DNA from: Acetobacteraceae bacterium
GTDB taxonomy: Bacteria; Pseudomonadota; Alphaproteobacteria; Acetobacterales; Acetobacteraceae
Reading direction: 5' to 3'
Assembly: GCA_027487675.1 (NCBI GenBank)
Contig: JAIYDD010000075.1
Location: 1 to 43,427 of the forward strand
DNA length: 43,427 nt
The notes below the pieces were generated by a model that worked only from the letters and a program-made list of their open reading frames with translations, was not told the DNA's origin and did not search any database. A program made the position numbers and the translations under genes. Below are positions 12,422-19,475 of this stretch, piece by piece (the first letter of the stretch is position 1; the number at the start of each line of letters is the position of its first letter).

Positions 12422-12766
12422 TCAGCCCTTCGCACGCATCCGCGCGTGGCGAAGGATGTCGGCGAGCACGCCCTCCACGTTGTCGGCGACATCGCTGTTC
12501 CAGTAGCGCAGCACCTGCCAGCCCATGGCCGCGAGCTGCGCGTCCCGCGCCGCGTCACGCGCCCCGCCGTGCTGCCCGCCATCCACTTCAACGATCACCC
12601 GCGCCTCGATGCAGGCGAAATCGGCGGTATAGGGCGGGATCGGGTGCTGGCGCCGAAACTTGAAGCCGTGCTGGCGGCTGCGCAGGGCGGACCACAGGCT
12701 GCGCTCGGCGTCCGTCGCGTCCCGGCGCAGGCGGCGGGCGCGGGTGTGGGCGGGTGGTGCGGGCAT
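12422..12766 (-). CDS. DUF559 endonuclease-domain protein
   Basis: The 114-residue protein matches the DUF559 family, a PD-(D/E)XK-like fold related to Vsr mismatch endonucleases. Visible signatures are ARRLRRDATDAERSLWSALR (conserved Glu), GFKFRRQHPIPPYTADFACI (conserved Asp), VIVEVDGGQH (E-x-D active-site strand) and a C-terminal WQVLRYWNSDV. All expected acidic residues are present, so it is probably an active nuclease rather than a relic. It lies on the strand opposite to the ugp operon, tightly enclosed by inverted palindromic repeats, with no methylase or antitoxin nearby. A role in spreading or maintaining the repeats is an inference; the biological function of DUF559 proteins is not established to my knowledge. 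Confidence 0.85.
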   Translation of the reverse strand: MPAPPAHTRARRLRRDATDAERSLWSALRSRQHGFKFRRQHPIPPYTADFACIEARVIVEVDGGQHGGARDAARDAQLAAMGWQVLRYWNSDVADNVEGVLADILRHARMRAKG

Positions 12767-12811
12767 CGGATGCGAGGCTAGGCGATGCAGCGACGACCTG
12801 GCCAGCCTGTT

Positions 12812-12852
12812 CCCCCCTCACCCAACCCTCTCCCCCCTGCGGGGGGAGAGGG
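12812..12852 (+). repeat. Right copy of the palindromic repeat
   Basis: CCCCCCTCACCCAACCCTCT runs into a perfect hairpin, CCCTCTCCCCCC (12826-12837), loop TGC, GGGGGGAGAGGG (12841-12852). It is the inverted partner of 12377-12417 and ends 18 bp before the ugpE start. Confidence 0.85.
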
Positions 12853-12870
12853 CTTCGTCGGGGCCCTTCG

Positions 12871-13776
12871 ATGCTGATGCGCGACACCACGGCGGAAGAC
12901 CTCGCGCTGGCCCGCGCCACGGCACGCCGCCAGGCGCGCAGCCGCTGGGTCGCGCATGCGATCCTGGCCTTCGGCGTGCTGATCTTCGCCTTCCCGATCT
13001 GGATCACCATCGTCGGCTCGACGCATGACGTGAACACCATCGGCCGCGGCGAGGTGCCGCTGTGGTTCGGCACGGAGGCCATCGCCAACTACCTCTCCGC
13101 CTGGCTCACCGGCGGGTCCGGCGTGCGGCAGACGGGCGCGGTGCCGGTCTGGCTGATGCTCTGGAACAGCGCGGTGATGGCGGTGCTGATCGCGGTGGGG
13201 AAGATCGCGATCTCGCTGCTGTCGGCCTATGCGGTGGTGTTCTTCAGCTTCCCCGGGCGCATGGTCTGCTTCTGGCTGATCTTCATCACGCTGATGCTGC
13301 CGGTCGAGGTGCGCATCATCCCGACCTTCGAGGTGATGGTGAACCTCAACCTGATCAATTCCATGGCCGGCCTCGTCGTGCCGCTGGTGGCCTCCGCCAC
13401 CGCGACGCTGCTGTTCCGGCAGTTCTTCCTGACCATCCCCGACGAATACGTGGAGGCCGCGAAGATCGACGGCGCGGGGCCGATGCGCTTCTTCAGGGAC
13501 GTGGTGATGCCGCTGTCGGTGACGAATGTCGCGGCGCTGTTCGTCATCCTCTTCATCTATGGCTGGAACCAGTATCTCTGGCCGCTGCTGATCGTCTCGG
13601 ACAAGGACCTCGAGACGGTGGTGGTCGGCATGACCAAGATGATCGGCTCGGGCGACCAGCAGAACGAGTGGAACGTCATCATGGCGACCGCCGTGCTGGC
13701 GATGCTGCCGCCGGTGCTTGTCGTGGTGCTGATGCAGCGCTGGTTCGTGAAGGGCCTGACGGAGACGGAGAAGTAG
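12871..13776 (+). CDS. ugpE: ABC transporter permease, UgpE-like
   Basis: The ~301-residue inner-membrane protein has hydrophobic segments from about residue 27 ([20 protein letters not shown]). It carries [11 protein letters not shown], typical of UgpE/MalG N-terminal periplasmic loops, and the EAA loop [20 protein letters not shown] for contact with UgpC. The ATG at 12871 (alternative 12877) was chosen because upstream codons fall in the palindromic repeat. No good ribosome-binding site precedes it (GTCGGGGCCCTTCG). The inserted element separates it from ugpA, to which it was probably once directly coupled. Its expression may depend on read-through across the element. Confidence 0.88.
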   Translation: MLMRDTTAEDLALARATARRQARSRWVAHAILAFGVLIFAFPIWITIVGSTHDVNTIGRGEVPLWFGTEAIANYLSAWLTGGSGVRQTGAVPVWLMLWNSAVMAVLIAVGKIAISLLSAYAVVFFSFPGRMVCFWLIFITLMLPVEVRIIPTFEVMVNLNLINSMAGLVVPLVASATATLLFRQFFLTIPDEYVEAAKIDGAGPMRFFRDVVMPLSVTNVAALFVILFIYGWNQYLWPLLIVSDKDLETVVVGMTKMIGSGDQQNEWNVIMATAVLAMLPPVLVVVLMQRWFVKGLTETEK

Positions 13777-13778
13777 CC

Positions 13779-14867
13779 ATGGCGACCTTGTCCCTCTCCT
13801 CCGTCCGCAAGCAGTTCGGCCAGACGCAGGTGCTGCACGGCATCGACCTCGAGGTCCAGGACGGCGAGATGATCGTCGTCGTCGGCGCCTCGGGCTGCGG
13901 CAAGTCCACGCTGCTGCGCATCGTGGCGGGGCTGGAGACGCCGTCCTCCGGCATCGTGCGCATCGATGGCCGCGACGTGACGCAGCTGGAACCGGCCGAC
14001 CGCGACATCGCGATGGTGTTCCAGAACTACGCGCTCTACCCGCACATGACGGTCTTCGAGAACATGGCCTATGGCCTGAAGATCCGCCGCGTCTCCGCCC
14101 CCGAGATCCGCCGCCGCGTCGACGAAGCCGCGGGGATGCTGGAGATCGGCCACCTGCTGGACCGCAAGCCGCGCCAGCTCTCGGGCGGGCAGCGGCAGCG
14201 CGTCGCGATGGGCCGCGCCATCGTGCGGGAGCCGAAGCTGTTCCTGTTCGACGAGCCGCTGTCGAACCTCGATGCCAAGCTGCGCGTGCAGATGCGCGCC
14301 GAGATCCGGCGGCTGCAGAAGCGGCTCGGCGTGACGTCGCTCTTCGTCACGCATGACCAGGTGGAGGCGATGACGCTCGGCGACCGGCTGGTGGTGATGC
14401 ACCAGGGCCGCGCGGCGCAGGTGGCCTCGCCCATGGAGGTCTGGGGCGTGCCGGCCGATACCTATGTCGCCGGCTTCATCGGCTCGCCGGCGATGAATTT
14501 TCTCTCGGCCACGCTGGCGCTCGGTGGGCGCGGCGCGGCGCTGCAGGCGGGGCCGGTGCTGGCCTTCGCGGACGGGCCGCGCGCCGGCGCCGACGGCGCG
14601 GCGCTCGCCATCGGCATCCGGCCCGAACACGTGCTGCACGAGGACGGGCCGGGCGCGCTGCCGCTGGCGGTGGACCTGGTGGAGCCGCTGGGCTCCGAGA
14701 CCGTCATCCATGGCCGCCTGCCGGGGGGCGAGACGCTGGTGGCGCGGCTGCCCATCGCCGCGAGCGCGATCGGGGATGTGCTGCCGGTGCGCCTGCCGGC
14801 GGAGGCGTGGCATGTCTTCGCCGAGGGCGGCGCGCGGCTGCCGGTGGCGCAGGCGGTGGCGGCGTAA
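13779..14867 (+). CDS. ugpC: ABC transporter ATP-binding protein, UgpC-like
   Basis: The 362-residue ATPase has Walker [11 protein letters not shown]-loop [13 protein letters not shown], signature [15 protein letters not shown], Walker [18 protein letters not shown] and switch His in [12 protein letters not shown]-terminal TOBE/MOP-like domain (IGIRPEHV...) is typical of the MalK/UgpC group. It starts 3 nt after the ugpE stop and powers the UgpA/UgpE permease. The operon ends here; a palindromic repeat follows 50 bp later. Confidence 0.93.
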   Translation: MATLSLSSVRKQFGQTQVLHGIDLEVQDGEMIVVVGASGCGKSTLLRIVAGLETPSSGIVRIDGRDVTQLEPADRDIAMVFQNYALYPHMTVFENMAYGLKIRRVSAPEIRRRVDEAAGMLEIGHLLDRKPRQLSGGQRQRVAMGRAIVREPKLFLFDEPLSNLDAKLRVQMRAEIRRLQKRLGVTSLFVTHDQVEAMTLGDRLVVMHQGRAAQVASPMEVWGVPADTYVAGFIGSPAMNFLSATLALGGRGAALQAGPVLAFADGPRAGADGAALAIGIRPEHVLHEDGPGALPLAVDLVEPLGSETVIHGRLPGGETLVARLPIAASAIGDVLPVRLPAEAWHVFAEGGARLPVAQAVAA

Positions 14868-14915
14868 AGGACTGGCCGGCGGCGCGAACGGGCAGGCTGC
14901 GGCTGGATCGGTGAA

Positions 14916-14963
14916 GCCCCCCCTCACCCGGCCTCTCCCCCCCTCGGAGGGAGAGGAGAAGAG
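14916..14963 (+). repeat. Solo copy of the palindromic repeat, GGCC variant
   Basis: CCCTCACCCGGCCTCTCCCC leads into CCTCTCCC / GGGAGAGG (14932-14939 and 14949-14956). It has GGCC where the DUF559-flanking copies have AACCC. No nuclease gene is attached. It sits between ugpC and the next gene. Confidence 0.75.
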
Positions 14964-15013
14964 ATGGCGCGGGTCGGTTGAGGCGGCGCGGGGCGGGGCT
15001 GTAACCTGCACGC

Positions 15014-17158
15014 ATGGACACCCCGCCCGAGGCGCCGGAAGACCTGCTCGCCCGCGCCGATGCGCTGCGCGACGCGCGCGACTGGGGCGCCGCCGAGGCG
15101 GCCTATCGCGCCTATCTCGCGCTGCGCCCGCTGCATTGGCAGATCCATGTCCAGCTCGGCCATGCGGTGAAGGAACAGGGCGACCCGGTCGCCGCGCTCG
15201 ACCATTACGCCCGCGCCGCGGCGCTGGCGCCGCAGGACCCGGACCCGCTGCTGCAGGAAGGCCACACGCTGCGCCTGCTCGGCCGCGGGCGGCTGGCGGC
15301 GGAGCGGATGGCGGCCGCCCTCGCCCTCGCCCCGGAGGACGCGCTGCTGCGGCGGGAAGCGGCGCTGACCCGCCACCGGCTGCTGGACGCGCCCCAAGAA
15401 CCGCCGGCGCCGCTGCCCCTGCCGCCGCCCGGCCCGCCGACGCAGCTGGCCTTCGACGTCACCGACCTGCTGGACTACATCCGCGACGCCCGCACGCCGA
15501 CCGGCATCCAGCGCGTGCAGGCCGGCGTGCTGGGCGCGCTGCTCGACCTGCCGGGCCTCGGCGCGCCGCTGCTGCTGGTGGCCTACGATCCCTCCGCCTG
15601 GCGGTGGTGGCATGTCTCGACGGAGCGGTTCCGGCGCGTGCTGGACCTCGCCCGGCTCGGCGCGGCGGAGGACGACCCGCCCTGGCGGGATGCGGTGCGC
15701 GCCGTGGTCGCGCCGGATGCGCGGCCCGACGCGCCGCTGGTCGATGGCGCGGTGCTGGTCAATCTCGGCAATGCCTGGGGCATCGAGGATTACTGGCGCG
15801 GGCTGCGCCTGCTGCGCCGGCGCGTCGCGCTGCGCTACGTCGCCTTCGTGCATGACTGCGTGCCGCTGGCGATGCCGGAGCATTGCCTGGAGCTGACGAC
15901 GCAGCTCTACGCCCGCTGGTTCTCGGCGCTGGCGCTGCATGCGGACGGCATGTTCTGCAATTCCCGCGCGACGGCGGGCGAGTTCGCGGGCTTCGCCGCG
16001 CCGCTCGGCCTGCGCGCCCGCCCCACCCCCCTGCCCTTCGCGGCCGAGCCGCCGCCGCGCGCGGGCCAGGCGCTGGCGGCGGCCGATGCGCTGGGCCTGG
16101 TGCAGCCGGACGAGCGCTTCGTGCTGTTCGTCGCCACGCTGGAGTCGCGGAAGAACCACCTGCTGGTCTTCCAGGCCTGGCTGGAGCTGGTGCGCCGCCT
16201 CGGGCCCGCGCGCGTGCCGAAGCTGCTCTGCATCGGGCGCGCCGGCTGGCGGGCGGAAGCGGCGCTGGCCTTGCGGGAACGCTCGCCGGAGCTGCGGCGG
16301 AAGGTGGTGATGGCGGCGGGCGTCTCCGACCTCGCCTTGGCGGGGCTGACGCAGCGCTGCCTGTTCGGCGTCTACAACTCCTTCCACGAGGGCTGGGGGC
16401 TGCCCGTGACGGAAAGCCTGGCCGCCGGCAAGCCCTGCGTCGTGCCGGCGCATTCGGGGCTGGTGGAGGCGGGCGCGCCGGGGGCGGTGTTCTTCCCGCC
16501 GGGCGACCTGCCGGCGCTGGTGGCGACGCTGGAGCGGCTGGTGACCGACCCGGATCACCTGGCGGCGGCGGCGGCGCGGATCGACCTGGGTGCGGTGCCG
16601 CGCAGCTGGCGCGACGCGGCGGAGGTGGTGGCGACCACGCTGGCCGCGCCGCCCGCCGAGGCGCCGGCGCGGCCGGCCTTCCCGCTCGGCGCGCGGCTGT
16701 CGCTGGGGCTTGCGGCGCCGCCGCCCGATCTCGGCGCCGCCTGGGGCGAGGCGGTGCGGGAGGGGCTGGGCTGGTGGTGGCAGGACGGGTTCGGCTGCTG
16801 GACCCGCGACGGGGTGGCGACGCTGCTGCTGCCGGCGGGGGTGCCGGCGGGCACGCCGATGCGCGTGCTGCTGGAACTGCGCGGCCCACCGGGCGGGCTG
16901 GCGCTGCGGCTTCGGCTGCGCGGGGCGCGGCCCCTGCCCTGGCAGCGGCTTCGGCTGGCGGAGGGCGAGGACGCGACCTGCGTGCTGCTGGGCGAGGCGG
17001 GCGGGGCGGGGCTGGCGGTGGACCTCGATTCCGGGGATGGGGTGGCGCTGGGCGACCGGGCGAAGCGGCGGGTCGGGGTCGGGGTGCGGGCGGTGATGGC
17101 GTGCCGGGAGGACGACCTGCCGGCGCGGCTGGCGGCGCTGGAACGCGCGGCGGGGTGA
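15014..17158 (+). CDS. TPR-containing glycosyltransferase (GT4-like)
   Basis: The 714-residue protein has three parts. Residues ~1-125 are two to three TPR-like helical repeats (WGAAEAAYRAYLALRPLHWQ, VAALDHYARAAALAPQDPDP). After a Pro-rich linker, residues ~150-560 form a GT-B glycosyltransferase: FDVTDLLDYIRDARTPTGIQ, VAFVHDCVPLAMPEHC, FVATLESRKNHLLVFQAW, YNSFHEGWGLPVTESLAAGK. The last ~150 residues resemble no domain I recognise; they are rich in beta-type sequence and contain GLGWWWQDGFGCWTRDG. A role in surface polysaccharide or glycoprotein assembly is likely. Only repeats, and no coupled gene, lie on either side. Confidence 0.82.
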   Translation: MDTPPEAPEDLLARADALRDARDWGAAEAAYRAYLALRPLHWQIHVQLGHAVKEQGDPVAALDHYARAAALAPQDPDPLLQEGHTLRLLGRGRLAAERMAAALALAPEDALLRREAALTRHRLLDAPQEPPAPLPLPPPGPPTQLAFDVTDLLDYIRDARTPTGIQRVQAGVLGALLDLPGLGAPLLLVAYDPSAWRWWHVSTERFRRVLDLARLGAAEDDPPWRDAVRAVVAPDARPDAPLVDGAVLVNLGNAWGIEDYWRGLRLLRRRVALRYVAFVHDCVPLAMPEHCLELTTQLYARWFSALALHADGMFCNSRATAGEFAGFAAPLGLRARPTPLPFAAEPPPRAGQALAAADALGLVQPDERFVLFVATLESRKNHLLVFQAWLELVRRLGPARVPKLLCIGRAGWRAEAALALRERSPELRRKVVMAAGVSDLALAGLTQRCLFGVYNSFHEGWGLPVTESLAAGKPCVVPAHSGLVEAGAPGAVFFPPGDLPALVATLERLVTDPDHLAAAAARIDLGAVPRSWRDAAEVVATTLAAPPAEAPARPAFPLGARLSLGLAAPPPDLGAAWGEAVREGLGWWWQDGFGCWTRDGVATLLLPAGVPAGTPMRVLLELRGPPGGLALRLRLRGARPLPWQRLRLAEGEDATCVLLGEAGGAGLAVDLDSGDGVALGDRAKRRVGVGVRAVMACREDDLPARLAALERAAG

Positions 17159-17171
17159 GGGTGGCGCGCGG

Positions 17172-17662
17172 CGGGCCAAAGTGGCTGTGTCAGCTTGTCG
17201 ATTTGGTGCTTTAGCGTTTTGGGCATTGGCGGGCGCGCGCGGCGGAGCGTGACGATTCAGCGATGTACGGGTAAAGTGACTGTGTTACATTGGCTTTTTG
17301 GCGCTTTGTCTAATCTGACGCATGCGCAGCGGCGTGGCGGCGGCGGACGGCAAGCCGAACTGGCTGTGTCGCCTCGGCGCTCAGGCGCTTTGGGAAGCGG
17401 ACGGCGAACGCGGCCGGGCGTTCTCATCCAGCGATATCCGGGCGAAGTGCCCGTGCCACATGGGCCTTTTGGCGCTTTGGCCGGTCTGGCGCATCTGCGA
17501 TGGCATGGGGGGCGGCGGATGGCGAGCCAAAGTGGCTGTGTTGCGTTGGCGGTTTAGCACTTTGACCAGCGGAGGGCGTACGTGGCTGGGCGTTCTGATT
17601 CAGTGGCATCCGGGTAAAGTAGCTGTGTCACATTGGTCTTTTGGCGATTTAGGCGATTCTAT
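17172..17662 (+). repeat. Six degenerate ~86-bp tandem units
   Basis: A core resembling AAAGTGGCTGTGTCACATTGG followed by TTTTTGGCGCTTTG recurs at 17178, 17273, 17357, 17444, 17529 and 17616 (spacings 95, 84, 87, 85, 87). Alternate units are more alike, giving a higher-order period of about 172 bp in three copies. The cores are clearly less GC-rich than the genome. In units 2, 4 and 6 one reading direction gives related peptides (IQRCTGKVTVLHWLFGAL, IQRYPGEVPVPHGPFGAL, IQWHPGKVAVSHWSFGDL), but frames shift between copies and no convincing gene spans the array. Function unknown. Confidence 0.7.
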
Positions 17663-17883
17663 GCGGGGTGGCTTGCCGGGGTGGCGTCCGGTGCCCGATG
17701 GGGCGCCCGCCGGTTCTGCTGCCTTGCCGCTTTGGCGTGCGGTCCGTGGGGGGCCGGGACCGGCAGCGGTGGGTGACGGCGCCTCCCGGCGCCGGATGGG
17801 GGGTCGGGCGACCGCTGTCGCCTGGCGGGGTGCGGCGGGCGGCCTGGTGCGCGACGTGGGATGGGGGTCGCGTGGCGTCGCAG
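17663..17883. other. Non-coding stretch between tandem array and palindromic repeats
   Basis: No gene, RNA or regulatory site could be recognised here. Open frames exist on both strands but lack ribosome-binding sites and family resemblance. Confidence 0.5.
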
Positions 17884-17927
17884 GCCCCCCTCACCCGGCC
17901 TCTCCCCCCGCGGGGGGAGAGGGGAAG
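17884..17927 (+). repeat. Solo palindromic repeat, GGCC variant
   Basis: CCCCTCACCCGGCCTCTCCC merges into a perfect 24-bp palindrome, CCTCTCCCCCCG / CGGGGGGAGAGG (17899-17922). It is the same family as the copies at 14916 and 12812. Confidence 0.75.
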
Positions 17928-17959
17928 TATCTGGCGCACCCGACGCACGCGCCGCGGAA

Positions 17960-17986
17960 CTCACCCCTGCGCGGGGAGAGGGGAAG
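17960..17986 (+). repeat. Truncated palindromic repeat
   Basis: CTCACCCCTGCGCGGGGAGA keeps the TCACCC lead and the right hairpin arm (GGGGAGAGGGG) but lacks most of the left arm. It looks like an internally deleted copy 33 bp after a complete one. Confidence 0.6.
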
Positions 17987-18066
17987 GCAGGCGCGCGGAA
18001 GCGGGGTGGCGTTGCCATTCTGTTCACGGCGGGCGCCGGAAGTCCAGCGCTTTCCGCCCCGCCGAC

Positions 18067-18080
18067 TTGATCCGCCGCAA
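18067..18080 (+). promoter_or_regulatory. Possible FNR/FixK-type site upstream of hemN
   Basis: TTGATCCGCCGCAA matches the left half of TTGAT-N4-ATCAA perfectly and the right half at three of five positions (CGCAA). It lies 36 bp before the hemN ATG. hemN is commonly oxygen-regulated by FnrL/FixK in alphaproteobacteria, which makes the match plausible but not proven. Confidence 0.35.
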
Positions 18081-18115
18081 GGCGCCGCCTTTGCCACCGG
18101 GGCAGGCTGCGGCGC

Positions 18116-19462
18116 ATGGACGCCCTGCCCGACCCCCGCGCCCGGCTCGAAGCCTATGCGCGCCAGAACCTGCCCCGCTACACCTCCTACCCCACCGCGC
18201 CGCATTTCGGGCCGCTGGAGGACGCGACCTACCGCGCCTGGCTCGGCCGGGTGACGGCGGCGGACAGCCTCTCGCTCTATCTCCACGTGCCCTTCTGCAA
18301 GTCGCTCTGCTGGTATTGCGGCTGCCACACCTCCGTCACCCGCTCCGTCGCGCGGCTCTCGCGCTATGCCGATGCGCTGGCCGCGGAGGCCGGGCTGCTC
18401 GCCGCGGCGCTGCCTTCGCGCGCGCCGGTGGCGTCGCTGCATTGGGGCGGCGGCACGCCCTCGGCGATCGGCGCGCGCGGCCTCTCGCACGTCATGGCGA
18501 GGCTCCGGCGGCACTTCGCCTTCGCGCCCGGGGCGGAGCTCTCCATCGAGATCGACCCGCGCGTGCTGGACGCGCCGCTCTACGACGCGATCGCGGAGGC
18601 GGGGTTCACGCGGGCCAGCCTCGGCGTGCAGGACATGGACGATGCGGTGCAGCGGCGGATCAGCCGCGTGCAGCCGGCGGCGATGGTGGAAGGCGTGGTG
18701 CAGCGCCTGCGCCGCGCCGGCATAAGCGGCGTGAACTTCGACCTGATGTACGGCCTGCCCGGCCAGGACGCCGCGCATGTGGAAGCCTCGGCCCGCTTCG
18801 CCGCGGCGGAAGGCGCGGACCGCGTCGCCGTCTTCGGCTATGCCCATGTGCCCTGGATGAAGCCGCACCAGAAGGCGATCCGGGAGGAGGAACTGCCCGG
18901 CGCCATCGCCCGCATGGAGCAGGCCGAGGCCGCCACACGCGCGCTGCGCGCGGCGGGCTACGTGGAAGTCGGCCTCGACCATTTCGCGAGGCCGGACGAC
19001 CCGATGGCGGTGGCGCTGCGGGAGGGCACGCTGCGCCGCAACTTCCAGGGCTACACCACCGATGCCGCGCCGGTGCTGCTCGGCCTCGGCGCCAGCGCGA
19101 TCGGGGCGCTGCCGCAGGGCTATGCGCAGAACCTGGCCGATGAGCGGGCCTATCTGGCGGCGGTGGAAGGCGGCCGCCTGCCGGTCGGACGCGGCCTCGC
19201 GCTGACCGAGGAGGACCGGCTGCGCCGCGGCATCATCGAGGCGGTGATGTGCGACCTCGCCCTCGACCTGCGGCGCGTGCCGCAGGCGGTGTGGGACGGC
19301 GCGCAGGCGCGGCTCGCGCCCCTGCTGGCCGACGGGCTGGCGGCGCTGGAGCCGGGGCGGCTGGTGGTGACGGAGGCCGGGCGGCGCTTCGTGCGCCATG
19401 TCGCGGCCTGCTTCGACGCGAAGCTGGGCCAGGCGCCGGCGCGGCACAGCAGCGCGGTGTAG
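18116..19462 (+). CDS. hemN: Oxygen-independent coproporphyrinogen III oxidase
   Basis: The 448-residue radical-SAM enzyme decarboxylates coproporphyrinogen III to protoporphyrinogen IX without O2 for haem synthesis. The iron-sulfur motif CKSLCWYCGC gives Cys61, Cys65 and Cys68 (C-x3-C-x2-C) with the extra Cys70 typical of true HemN. The N-terminal LPRYTSYPTAPHF, HWGGGTPSAI and NFDLMYGLPGQ fit HemN rather than HemW. Length is normal. It is preceded by a gene-poor repeat region and converges on a histidine kinase gene 13 bp away. Confidence 0.93.
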   Translation: MDALPDPRARLEAYARQNLPRYTSYPTAPHFGPLEDATYRAWLGRVTAADSLSLYLHVPFCKSLCWYCGCHTSVTRSVARLSRYADALAAEAGLLAAALPSRAPVASLHWGGGTPSAIGARGLSHVMARLRRHFAFAPGAELSIEIDPRVLDAPLYDAIAEAGFTRASLGVQDMDDAVQRRISRVQPAAMVEGVVQRLRRAGISGVNFDLMYGLPGQDAAHVEASARFAAAEGADRVAVFGYAHVPWMKPHQKAIREEELPGAIARMEQAEAATRALRAAGYVEVGLDHFARPDDPMAVALREGTLRRNFQGYTTDAAPVLLGLGASAIGALPQGYAQNLADERAYLAAVEGGRLPVGRGLALTEEDRLRRGIIEAVMCDLALDLRRVPQAVWDGAQARLAPLLADGLAALEPGRLVVTEAGRRFVRHVAACFDAKLGQAPARHSSAV

Positions 19463-19475
19463 CGCCGCCCCCCCT

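Larger units (their letters stand above)
12369..12858. mobile_element. DUF559 cassette bounded by inverted palindromic repeats, inserted between ugpA and ugpE
   Basis: Two copies of one repeat face each other across about 490 bp. The left copy (12377-12417, minus orientation) and right copy (12812-12852, plus orientation) share CCCCCCTCACCCAACCCTCT followed by a hairpin of 12-bp arms: perfect on the right, one mismatch on the left. Similarity continues outward as ACGAA(aa)GCCCTCTCC on both sides, so the termini may be 12369 and 12858. The only gene inside is a DUF559 endonuclease-like ORF on the minus strand, opposite to the ugp operon it interrupts. No clear target duplication was seen. Calling it mobile is an inference from the symmetrical ends and operon interruption. 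Confidence 0.6.

Noticed and set aside
12422-12766. DUF559 gene as part of a restriction-modification or Vsr repair system
   Set aside because: No DNA methylase or specificity gene is nearby, and flanking repeats explain its location better.
17172-17662. Tandem array as a CRISPR
   Set aside because: Units are degenerate, about 86 bp with no constant short repeat and unique spacers, and no cas genes are present.
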